DNA of 63,774 nt. It comes from Yinghuangia seranimata (lineage in GTDB: Bacteria > Actinomycetota > Actinomycetes > Streptomycetales > Streptomycetaceae). The DNA lies in NCBI RefSeq assembly GCF_029953285.1, contig NZ_JASAOI010000082.1, forward strand, positions 1 through 63,774. The letters run 5' to 3'. Below the pieces are notes generated by a model. The model had not been told where the DNA came from. It was given only the letters and a program-made list of their open reading frames with translations, and searched no databases. The stretch's first letter is position 1. Every line of letters starts with the position of its first letter. A program made the translations under genes and the position numbers. Below, one piece after another: positions 15,187 to 22,169 of this stretch.

Positions 15187-16935
15187 ATGAGCGCGGCGGA
15201 CCCCGTGCCCGAAGGCTGGCCCGACCGGGCCGCGCGCGCGGCGCTGGTACCGGACCCGCAGGGCGGCGGAGGACGCCTCCAGCCCCTCGCCGAAGACGGC
15301 ACCCCGACCGGCCCCGCCGCCCGCGCCGCCGACGTGTGGGCCGCCGTCGCCGCAGTCGAAGCGCGAGGCACCGCCCCGCGCTGGGTGTGGGCGGCCGCCG
15401 ACAGCGGTTACACGCCCATGCTCCCGGGACGCGTCACCCGATGCCACGACCTGGCCCTCACCGAGGCACTCCTGGTCGCACACGACGGCGCCTTCGGACA
15501 ACCGCGCTCGCTCGGCGCCGCATGGGCACGGCTGCACGGTCTGCCGGTGCCGGACGACCTCGGCGTCGGCGCGGACAGTGGCGACCAGGACAGCCTGTTC
15601 GCCCCCGACCGCCTCCAACTACCGCCCGGCACCGACCCGTTGACCGCCGTGGTCGCCGTGCACGCCGACCAGCAAAGGCGCGTCGCCGCGCTGGACGACA
15701 GCGACGGAACAAAGGCCAGGTTCCGACTCCTCGTCGCCGCGGAGTCGGCCGGCGGGCTGGTCGCGGCGGAAATGGCGTACGGCGGACTCCCTTGGCGCAA
15801 CGACGTCCACGACGCGCTGCTGGCCGACAAGCTCGGCCCGCGCCCCGTGACGCGCGGCGCCCTCCCGGCCAAGCTCGCCGAGACCGCACAGCGACTGCAA
15901 GAGGCCCTCGGCGGAAGGCCGTTCAACGCCGACTCCCACGCGCAGGTCATCAAAGCGTTCGCGGACCAGGGCGTACGACTGGCCTCGACCCGCACGCGGC
16001 ACCTGCGGGAGATCGACCACCCGGCCGCCGAAATCCTCATCCACTACAAGGAGTTGTCGCGGCTGCACGCCGCACACGGCTGGGCCTGGCAGGACGCCTG
16101 GGTCCGCGGCGGACGCTTCCGCCCCGAATACGTCGTCGGCGGCGTCGTCTCGGGCCGCTGGGCGGGACGAGGCGGCGGCGCGCTGCAGATCCCGCGAATC
16201 CTTCGAGGCGCGGTGGTCGCCGACCCGGGCTGGTGCCTCGTCGTCGCCGACGCCTCCCAAGTCGAACCACGCGTCCTCGCCGCGCTCTCCCGCGACGCGG
16301 GCCTGGCCCGCACGGCCGCCGAGGGCGACCTGTACCAAGCCCTCGCCGCCGAGGCCTTCGGCGGCGACCGCGACCAGGCCAAGCTCGGCCTCCTCGGCGC
16401 GATGTACGGCCAGACCAGCGGCGACATCGGCCCGCTCCTGGCCACCCTGCGACGCCGCTACCCGGCGGCCATGGGCTACGTCGAGGCCGCGGCCCGCACC
16501 GGCGAGGACGGCGGCCTGGTCCGCTCGGTCCTGGGCCGCACCTGTCCCCCGCCGTCCGCCGAGTGGCTCGACCGCACCGAAGGCCTGGAACCGGGCGCCG
16601 ACCGCGCCGACCGCGCCGACGACGACGTGGCCCGCTCGGCCCGCTCCCGCGGCCGGTTCACCCGGAACTTCGTCATCCAGGCCAGCGCCGCCGACTGGGC
16701 CCTGGTCCTGCTCGCCGTCCTCCGGGGCCGACTGCACGACGAGGCGGCGCCGGCCCGGCTGGTGTTCTTCCAGCACGACGAGATCGTCGTCCACGCCCCG
16801 AAGGAACTGGCGGAGCGGGTCGCCGAACTGATCACAGAATCCGCCGACGAAGCCAAACGCCTGACCTTCGGCCAGACCCCGGTGCGCCTGCCGATGGTCC
16901 CGACGATCGTCGAGAGCTACGCCGACGCGAAGTAA
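15187..16935 (+). CDS. Family A DNA polymerase (PolA-like, 3'-5' exonuclease-type N-terminus)
   Basis: 582 residues from ATG 15187, with AAGGAGG 4 nt upstream. It lacks the 5'-nuclease domain of full-length Pol I. The N-terminal ~200 residues resemble a degenerate 3'-5' exonuclease region. The polymerase core is recognisable: motif A VVADASQVEPR (near residue 354; the family usually has DYSQIELR), the O-helix RDQAKLGLLGAMYGQ (near 395-411) with the conserved Arg, Lys and Tyr-Gly, and motif C QHDEIVV (near 530). Actinomycetes carry such a second PolA-like protein, often annotated as a bifunctional exonuclease/polymerase. A repair or lesion-bypass role is likely but not shown. It diverges from the SARP pair. 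Confidence 0.85.
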   Translation: MSAADPVPEGWPDRAARAALVPDPQGGGGRLQPLAEDGTPTGPAARAADVWAAVAAVEARGTAPRWVWAAADSGYTPMLPGRVTRCHDLALTEALLVAHDGAFGQPRSLGAAWARLHGLPVPDDLGVGADSGDQDSLFAPDRLQLPPGTDPLTAVVAVHADQQRRVAALDDSDGTKARFRLLVAAESAGGLVAAEMAYGGLPWRNDVHDALLADKLGPRPVTRGALPAKLAETAQRLQEALGGRPFNADSHAQVIKAFADQGVRLASTRTRHLREIDHPAAEILIHYKELSRLHAAHGWAWQDAWVRGGRFRPEYVVGGVVSGRWAGRGGGALQIPRILRGAVVADPGWCLVVADASQVEPRVLAALSRDAGLARTAAEGDLYQALAAEAFGGDRDQAKLGLLGAMYGQTSGDIGPLLATLRRRYPAAMGYVEAAARTGEDGGLVRSVLGRTCPPPSAEWLDRTEGLEPGADRADRADDDVARSARSRGRFTRNFVIQASAADWALVLLAVLRGRLHDEAAPARLVFFQHDEIVVHAPKELAERVAELITESADEAKRLTFGQTPVRLPMVPTIVESYADAK

Positions 16936-17199
16936 TGGATGCCCTGACCACTGTGTGACGCAGGTGTGACGCGAACACCCCCCAATGAGGGAGTTCTGGT
17001 GATTCGCATACGTGACGGCAAAGTGATGGGGGGTCGAGGCCGCGCCCCCGACCGACTCAAACAGGCGCGGCCCCCGCTGGAACGACCCCCGGCAGCGCAA
17101 CAAACCCCAGCAACAAAACCCGCCCGGAACCCCAAGCGAAACCGCAGCCCGGCAGCGCAGCGCCAGGAGCGGTGAAGCAGAACCGCAAAACGAAGCAAC
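16936..17199. other. Intergenic region with GTGTGACGC direct repeats
   Basis: About 260 bp between the polymerase stop and repeat R2. Two GTGTGACGC words (16953-16961 and 16964-16972) recur with an 11-bp period. A Pro/Arg-rich reading frame here has no coding character. Further right, CCGCAGCCCGGC occurs twice (once before R2 and once as its A block). Confidence 0.45.
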
Positions 17200-17445
17200 A
17201 CCGCAGCCCGGCGGGGAAACGAAACAAGCGCATCCACACCCCGCGCCCCTCCCGCCAGGTGCGAGGTGGTTCAGCGCGGACGGCCCGCGGGTCAAGCCGC
17301 AACAGGACAAGGCCAAATGACCAAACGCTGCCAGCATCGGCTTGAGGCGCGGGCCGTCCGCGCGGAACATCAAAAAGCGGGAGGGGCGTCAGGCCACCAC
17401 CGAAAACCAGGTCAGGAACGGTGCAGGGAAGCCCGCAACCCAAGG
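17200..17445 (+). repeat. Dispersed hairpin repeat, copy R2
   Basis: A-block remnant (CCGCAGCCCGGCGGGG) begins at 17201. B with CGCGCCCCTCCCGC is near 17242-17255, C at 17274-17300, C' at 17338-17363, B' with AGCGGGAGGGGCG near 17376-17388, and E (AGGTCAGGAACGGTGCAG) at 17409-17426. C and C' pair at 24 of 26 positions. The D loop is degenerate (ACAGGACAAGGCC). F is partial and abuts the stop codon of the minus-strand SRPBCC gene at 17446. Confidence 0.8.
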
Positions 17446-17991
17446 TCAGGTCTTCAGCCGCGCCGCGGCAATGAAGTCCCGCAACCCCGCCAACGCCCGT
17501 TCGAGCGTCTCCCCGGGCCCGACCGCCCCGCCCCCCTGCGGATCGACCAACCCAGGGTGCCCGGACACGTTCCCGATGGCCAACCCCTCGTAGCCAGGGG
17601 AGCCACCGAAGCGTCCAGGGGCATGGGCATGACCCCAGGGAGTCCCGTCAGGACGCAGCCCCCACGCGGTGTCGTCGAGCTTCGCCCGAACGATGCAGGA
17701 GTTCCAGCCGTCCATGTCCGGCCCCGGAGTGACGGCGACCTCCCCTCGGCAGCGCGGGCTGTCGAGTTCCCAGGAGACGTGCCAGAGATCCCAGTCCGCG
17801 AACGTCCGCAGGATCGACCGGTGGGTCGTACCGTCCCGCTCCGCGGCGGTGAGCCACACCGAGTCGGGACCGTGCTCTTCGACGCGGACGACCGCGTCCA
17901 GGTAGTCGGGAATGCGGTGCGGGTCGGCCAGCAGGTGGAACACCGTGTCCTGCGGGGCGGCGACCTCGACCGCGCGCTCGTGGGTGGCCAT
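17446..17991 (-). CDS. SRPBCC family protein (aromatase/cyclase-like)
   Basis: I start at ATG 17991 (GAAGG about 7 nt upstream), giving 181 residues; an upstream in-frame ATG at 18141 would add an unlikely leader. The sequence opens with the START-like pattern ERAVEVAAPQDTVFHLLADPHRIPDYLDAVVRV and continues with VWLTAAERDG, LWHVSWELDSPRCRGEVAVTP and a final helix, much like the repeats of polyketide aromatase/cyclases and related ligand-binding proteins. There is no operon partner. Its 3' end touches repeat R2. Confidence 0.75.
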   Translation of the reverse strand: MATHERAVEVAAPQDTVFHLLADPHRIPDYLDAVVRVEEHGPDSVWLTAAERDGTTHRSILRTFADWDLWHVSWELDSPRCRGEVAVTPGPDMDGWNSCIVRAKLDDTAWGLRPDGTPWGHAHAPGRFGGSPGYEGLAIGNVSGHPGLVDPQGGGAVGPGETLERALAGLRDFIAAARLKT

Positions 17992-18073
17992 GGCAACCTT
18001 CAATCGCAGCGGAATATCCCCGCGATCAAGACGTACCCGGATCCGTCCACATGAATGCAGGACGGGACGCCAA

Positions 18074-18108
18074 CGAGGGCCGACGGGGGTGAATCCCGTC
18101 GGCCCTCG
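18074..18108 (-). terminator. 14-bp perfect hairpin terminator
   Basis: CGAGGGCCGACGGG (18074-18087) pairs perfectly with CCCGTCGGCCCTCG (18095-18108) around a 7-nt loop. It lies downstream of the small basic-protein gene (18184-18396, minus strand) and upstream of the SRPBCC gene, so it most likely ends the former transcript. Confidence 0.7.
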
Positions 18109-18183
18109 GGACCGGGCGGCCGCACGCGCGGGCGGCGTCACGCCGAGCGCGCTTCAGGTGCGGTTCCGATCAATCGGCCGCTG

Positions 18184-18396
18184 TCACTGGCGGCCGCGGC
18201 CACGCGGACCGTTCTGCTGGCCGCGGGACTGCTTGCGGCCCTTCGCTGCGGGGCGCTGCTGCTGGGCGTTGTCGCGCTCGGAGACCAGCGTCGCGCCTTC
18301 GTGCGCGCGCTCTTCGTCGCCGTGTGCCGCGCGAGCGGCGTCCGCGAACATCGGGCTCTTGCTCTGCATGTGCGGCTTGGCCTTCTGCTTGGCCAT
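18184..18396 (-). CDS. Small basic Gln/Lys/Arg-rich protein
   Basis: I start at ATG 18396, preceded by GGAGG at a good distance, giving 70 residues. The N-terminal half (MAKQKAKPHMQSKSPMF) is basic, the middle (DEERAHEGATLVSERD) is acidic, and the tail is rich in Gln, Arg and Gly (KGRKQSRGQQNGPRGRGRQ). No domain, signal peptide or membrane segment is visible. The charge pattern suggests a disordered nucleic-acid-binding or stress protein, but I do not recognise the family. A strong hairpin follows the gene. Confidence 0.65.
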   Translation of the reverse strand: MAKQKAKPHMQSKSPMFADAARAAHGDEERAHEGATLVSERDNAQQQRPAAKGRKQSRGQQNGPRGRGRQ

Positions 18397-18669
18397 GGGG
18401 TGATCCTCCTTGACGGCCTTACGGCCCCTACCGGATGAATCCGTTGGATCCGGACTCCTCTTCACTGTGACACCGCTCGTCACTCTCCGCCTCTTGAGCG
18501 GTCACTTTCCGCTCCCGCCCCAGGTCAGAAGGTCCGCAAGACGGTTGCAAAGCCCCCCGACCACACACCGCCAGCACAACCCCGGAAACAAAACCACCGC
18601 CGAACGAGTGAACATGACGGGCATCCATGCTTAGGTGCCGTCAAGGCCCGACCACCACCTGGGGCGCCG

Positions 18670-19530
18670 ATGACAACCACCGTGACGCCCGAACTCGCGC
18701 GCCGTCTCTGGCGGGCGATCGAGCCGATCCACGGAGTGGCCTACTACGCCCCCGAGTCCATCGAGGCCACCCGCGGTCTCGGCCTGATCGGTTACTGGAT
18801 GGGCTACTTCGCCGGGCGGCTCGCTCCCGTCGGAGCGGTGGACGCACGTACGGCATCCGCGCTCAGCTTCGCGTTCGCCCCGCGCCGCGTCGAGCGCGCG
18901 ATACCGGAGGCCTGGGCCATCGCCGCCCCCGACAAGGTCGTTCAGGCCCGCCTCGACGCGGTGTCCACCACGCTGAAAGGCGCAGGCGCAGAGCGGAAAG
19001 CCATCGCCCGGCTCGCCGATCTCTTCGAACTGGCCGTCGAAGGCTGCGCGTTCGAGGGCCGGGCACTGGCCGCCGGATGGGCCGACGTGCCGCGCCCCGC
19101 CGACCCGGAGGCCCGGCTGTGGCTCGCGACCGCGGTGCTACGTGAACACCGGGGCGACGGCCACGTCATCGCGGTGACATACCACGGCCTGAGCGGCCTC
19201 GAGGCCGGTGTCACGCACGTCGCCACGGGCGAGGTGTCGCGGGAGCTGATCCAGACCACGCGCGCGTGGACGGACGAGGAGTGGGAGCAGGCGGTCGAAC
19301 GCCTCACCACCCGCGGACTGATCGCCGAAGGCGGCGGGCTCACCGACAAGGGCCGGAACCTGCGCCGGGAGATCGAGGACACCACCGACCGCCTCGCATC
19401 GTCCCAGGCCGACACTCTCGGAACCGAAGGTGTCGAGGAGGCCCTCACCCTCGCCGTCTCCATCGGCCGCCGCATCTCGGAACGAGGCCTGTTCCTCGTC
19501 CCCAACCCGATCGGCGTCCCCCACCCCTGA
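18670..19530 (+). CDS. SCO6745 family protein (HTH-like helical protein)
   Basis: 286 residues. The N-terminus (ARRLWRAIEPIHGVAYYAPESIEATRGLGLIGYWMGYFAGRLAPVG) and the segments FAFAPRRVERAIPEAW and HVIAVTYHGLSGLEAGVTHVA are hallmarks of the actinobacterial SCO6745 family. The C-terminal third (WEQAVERLTTRGLIAEGGGLTDKG) looks like a MarR-type winged helix. The biochemical role of the family is not established. The stop codon lies in the first unit of a 14-bp tandem repeat. No operon partner is apparent. Confidence 0.75.
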   Translation: MTTTVTPELARRLWRAIEPIHGVAYYAPESIEATRGLGLIGYWMGYFAGRLAPVGAVDARTASALSFAFAPRRVERAIPEAWAIAAPDKVVQARLDAVSTTLKGAGAERKAIARLADLFELAVEGCAFEGRALAAGWADVPRPADPEARLWLATAVLREHRGDGHVIAVTYHGLSGLEAGVTHVATGEVSRELIQTTRAWTDEEWEQAVERLTTRGLIAEGGGLTDKGRNLRREIEDTTDRLASSQADTLGTEGVEEALTLAVSIGRRISERGLFLVPNPIGVPHP

Positions 19531-19565
19531 CCTACCGCCCCTGACCTACCACCCCTGACCTGCCG
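19524..19565. repeat. 14-bp tandem repeat, three units, spanning a stop codon
   Basis: Three head-to-tail units of CCCCTGACCTRCCR lie at 19524-19537, 19538-19551 and 19552-19565. The TGA in the first unit is the stop of the SCO6745-family gene. Units two and three repeat the stop context. Confidence 0.8.
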
Positions 19566-19570
19566 TCGCG

Positions 19571-20344
19571 TCAGCGGAAGGCGGCCGCCAGCTGCCTGGC
19601 AAGCACGTCCGGCGCCTCGACCAACGACGGGCCGTACCAGGTGAGGTGACGTCCGCTCACCAAGGCGCTCGGGACGGGGGCGAAGGCCTCGGGCCCGTCG
19701 TCGGCGGTGAACCGGTACGGCTCGTCGGGCAGAACCACCAACTCGGCGCCACACTCACCGAGTTCATCGATCGGAATCCGCGGGTAGCGGTCGGCGTGCG
19801 CCGCGTAGACGTTCCGCACGCCGAGGCGTTCGAGCACGTCCCCCGCAAAGGTGTCGCGGCCGACGACCATCCACGGCTTGCGCCACACCGGCACCACGGC
19901 CGGAACCGGCCGGTCGGCGAGCGGCCGGACGTCGTCCCACGCGGCCCGGGCGTCGTCCAGCCACGCCGGCACACCGAAGCCGCACGCCTCCGCGAAGAGC
20001 CGTTCCAGCGAGGTGAAGGCCTCGTCGAGCGTCCGGATCCGCGTCACCCACACCGCGACGCCGGCAGACCGCAGCGCGTCGAGGTCCGGTACGCGGTTCT
20101 CCTCCTCGTTCACCACGACCAGGTCGGGCGCGAGCCCGACGACCGCGTCGACGTCCGGGTTCTTCGTCCCGCGCACCCGCGCGACATCCAACCCACCCGG
20201 ATGCGTGCACCAGTCGGTGGCCCCGACGAGGACCCCGGGCGCCGTCGCGGCGACGGCCTCGGTGAGCGAAGGCACCAGCGACACGACACGGCGCACCGGC
20301 CGGGTGAGCGGAACATCGAAACCCAGGTCGTCAGTCATGTCCAT
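19571..20344 (-). CDS. BtuF-like helical-backbone metal/cobalamin receptor, no signal peptide
   Basis: 257 residues. It has the fold of ABC-transporter class III substrate-binding proteins: an N-terminal lobe beginning VRRVVSLVPSLTEAVAA, the strand LAPDLVVVNEEEN, a long connecting helix (LDEAFTSLERLFAEACG), and a C-terminal lobe with WMVVGRDTFAGDVLERLG. These proteins capture cobalamin or ferric siderophores. The protein begins MDMTDDLGFDV, without a signal peptide or lipobox, and no transporter genes adjoin it. It may therefore act in the cytosol or be a stand-alone relative. It converges with the SCO6745-family gene. Confidence 0.75.
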   Translation of the reverse strand: MDMTDDLGFDVPLTRPVRRVVSLVPSLTEAVAATAPGVLVGATDWCTHPGGLDVARVRGTKNPDVDAVVGLAPDLVVVNEEENRVPDLDALRSAGVAVWVTRIRTLDEAFTSLERLFAEACGFGVPAWLDDARAAWDDVRPLADRPVPAVVPVWRKPWMVVGRDTFAGDVLERLGVRNVYAAHADRYPRIPIDELGECGAELVVLPDEPYRFTADDGPEAFAPVPSALVSGRHLTWYGPSLVEAPDVLARQLAAAFR

Positions 20345-20447
20345 GCCAGCACGCTAGCCGGACCCGCCGCGACCCAAGACCACTCCGGACCCACACCGAC
20401 CGCGGACCCACTCCGCCCCGCGACCCATTCCGTCCCCCAACGCGGCC

Positions 20448-20480
20448 GAGCGCCGCACCGCGGCATGCGGTACGGCGCTC
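20448..20480 (-). terminator. Hairpin downstream of the LAQTG protein gene
   Basis: GAGCGCCG and CGGCGCTC pair over 8 bp, extended inward by CCGC/GCGG after a mismatched CA/TA step, with a short loop containing GGCAT. It lies about 50 bp beyond the stop codon at 20531. Confidence 0.55.
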
Positions 20481-20530
20481 GACTCCGAAACTTCGGCGAG
20501 CCCCGCAGGCCCCGAGGTGCGTTGCAGGCC

Positions 20531-21367
20531 TTACTCGTCGCCCCCGTGGGCCGCAGCCGCAGCCGCCGCGCGGCGCCGCAGCAGGTAGCCGCCGCCGACC
20601 AGCGCCGCGGCGACCGCCGCGATGCCGCCGACCGCGAAGCCGCCGGTCTGGGCGAGCGTGCCGCCGCCACTGCCGGTGTTGGTGGTCCCGCCCGTGGTGG
20701 TCGAGCCGGCGGCGGCGCTGCCGCCCGTGGTGCCGGTGGTCTGGCCGCCCGCGGTGGTGCCGCCGGTGGTCTGGCCACCGGTCGTCTGGCCACCCGTAGT
20801 CTGGCCGCCCGTGGTCTGACCCCCGGTCGTCTGGCCACCCGTCGTCTGCCCGCCGGTCGTCTGACCACCCGCGGTCTGGCCGCCCGTCGTCTGACCACCC
20901 GTGGTCTGACCACCGGTCGTCTCACCCGTGGTGCCGCCGGGCTTCTCGCACTCGACCCAGAAGACCTTGTGCTTCGCCGCGCCCTTCTCACCCGCGAAGT
21001 TCCAGAACAGCTTGTAGTGGCCGTCCGGCAGGGCGATGTCCTCGGTGCGCTTGTGGCCGTCCTTGTCGCCGACGAGGCCGCCGGTCTTAACCACGGTGCC
21101 CTTGTCGTCGTCGCCCGGGGCCCAGACCTGGATCTCCCAGCTGAACTTCTGCTCGGCGTCGAAGAAGAACGCGTCGAGGTAGAACGTGCAGACGTGCGGC
21201 TCGTTCTTCGTGAGCTCTTCGCCCGTGGTCGCGTCGTGCACCTTCACCGTGCCGTTGTCCGCGGCGACGGCGAACGCGGCCGACGGGAGCAGTGCGAGAG
21301 CGGTCGCGGCCGTGGTGGCGGCGACGGCGCCGGCCACGCGGGCCGGGGCGGAGACAGCAAGACGCAT
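20531..21367 (-). CDS. Secreted wall-anchored protein with TTGGQ repeats and LAQTG sorting signal
   Basis: I start at ATG 21367 (AAGGA upstream), giving 278 residues. A signal peptide (about residues 1-35) precedes a globular domain of about 110 residues with paired Trp and Cys residues. Ten T(T/A)GGQ pentapeptides follow, then more Gly/Thr-rich sequence. The C-terminus has LAQTGG (near residue 239), a hydrophobic helix and an Arg/Ala tail, the layout of a sortase substrate. LAXTG is the motif used by class E sortases of Streptomyces, which also anchor long chaplins. The function of the globular domain is unknown. The repeat is prone to length change by slippage. Confidence 0.8.
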   Translation of the reverse strand: MRLAVSAPARVAGAVAATTAATALALLPSAAFAVAADNGTVKVHDATTGEELTKNEPHVCTFYLDAFFFDAEQKFSWEIQVWAPGDDDKGTVVKTGGLVGDKDGHKRTEDIALPDGHYKLFWNFAGEKGAAKHKVFWVECEKPGGTTGETTGGQTTGGQTTGGQTAGGQTTGGQTTGGQTTGGQTTGGQTTGGQTTGGQTTGGTTAGGQTTGTTGGSAAAGSTTTGGTTNTGSGGGTLAQTGGFAVGGIAAVAAALVGGGYLLRRRAAAAAAAHGGDE

Positions 21368-21614
21368 CGCGATCGTCCTTGTGACGTGATGGGGACCCAG
21401 GCAGAGGCTCCCAATGAGGCGCTCACCTTCTTGCGCCACACCGCCCACGTCAACCAACGCCCGTACCACACGTCCCTTTTGGCATCATCTGGACGGCCGC
21501 TCGACCATAACAATTTCCGCCAACCATCCGATTTGTCATCGACTATCCGACACGCCCGCATGTGCGCCCGACACCGTGGTGAACGGAACCCGCGGGGCCC
21601 TAGACTGCCGCGCC

Positions 21615-22169
21615 ATGACCCCGCCCTCACGGCGTTCCCGGCGGCACGCGAGTGTCGCCGGCCCGGACACGCCCTCCGACGAGCAGATATTCGTCGACGC
21701 GAGCGGACGCCGTAAGCGCTGGATGCGGCGCGGCGCCTTGGGGCTCTGCATACCTTGCGCCGCATACCTGGGCCTCCTGGCGACCGGCGTGGTCTCCTCC
21801 TCGCCGCTCGGCACGCCGCCCTGGGTGGCCAACAACGACAACGGCGGGGACCACGACGGCGACAAAAAACCGTCCGACGACGCCTCCGCGGGCGCCGAAT
21901 CCGGAAAGCCCGGCTCCGGAACCCCCGGCACGCCGACGCGCGGCGGGAAAACGGCACCGGCCACGGCGCGCGCGACGGCCGCACCCAACCCACCGGCCCC
22001 CCAGGGCTCGGCGACGAACCCGGCCGCGCCCGCACCTGTGCCCGGTACCACCGCCGCCCCCACGGTCGCGACGACCAAGCCCGGCAACGCGCCCACAGAG
22101 CCGCCCGGGCAGTCTCACCGGCCGACCGCGGCACCGACGAACGCGCAGACCAACAAGGGCGGGCGCTAG
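21615..22169 (+). CDS. matA: MatA-like membrane protein
   Basis: 184 residues from ATG 21615. A basic N-terminus with RRKRWMRRGALG is followed by one transmembrane helix (LCIPCAAYLGLLATGVVSSS), then a long disordered Pro/Ala/Thr-rich extracellular tail. The stop overlaps the start of the next gene by one base (TAGTG), so the two are coupled. In Streptomyces a small membrane protein (MatA) is encoded directly before the bifunctional deacetylase/glycosyltransferase MatB and both are needed for mycelial pellet formation. The symbol rests on position and architecture, because this type of protein has little conserved sequence. Confidence 0.6.
   Translation: MTPPSRRSRRHASVAGPDTPSDEQIFVDASGRRKRWMRRGALGLCIPCAAYLGLLATGVVSSSPLGTPPWVANNDNGGDHDGDKKPSDDASAGAESGKPGSGTPGTPTRGGKTAPATARATAAPNPPAPQGSATNPAAPAPVPGTTAAPTVATTKPGNAPTEPPGQSHRPTAAPTNAQTNKGGR

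Noticed and set aside
16966-17175. Short plus-strand frame of 69 codons after the polymerase gene
   Set aside because: Pro/Arg/Gln-rich composition with no ribosome site or recognisable motif; it overlaps the approach to repeat R2.
19646-21715. Plus-strand frame of 689 codons opposite the BtuF-like and LAQTG genes
   Set aside because: Antisense shadow of two well-supported minus-strand genes; the product is Arg/Gly-rich with no motif.
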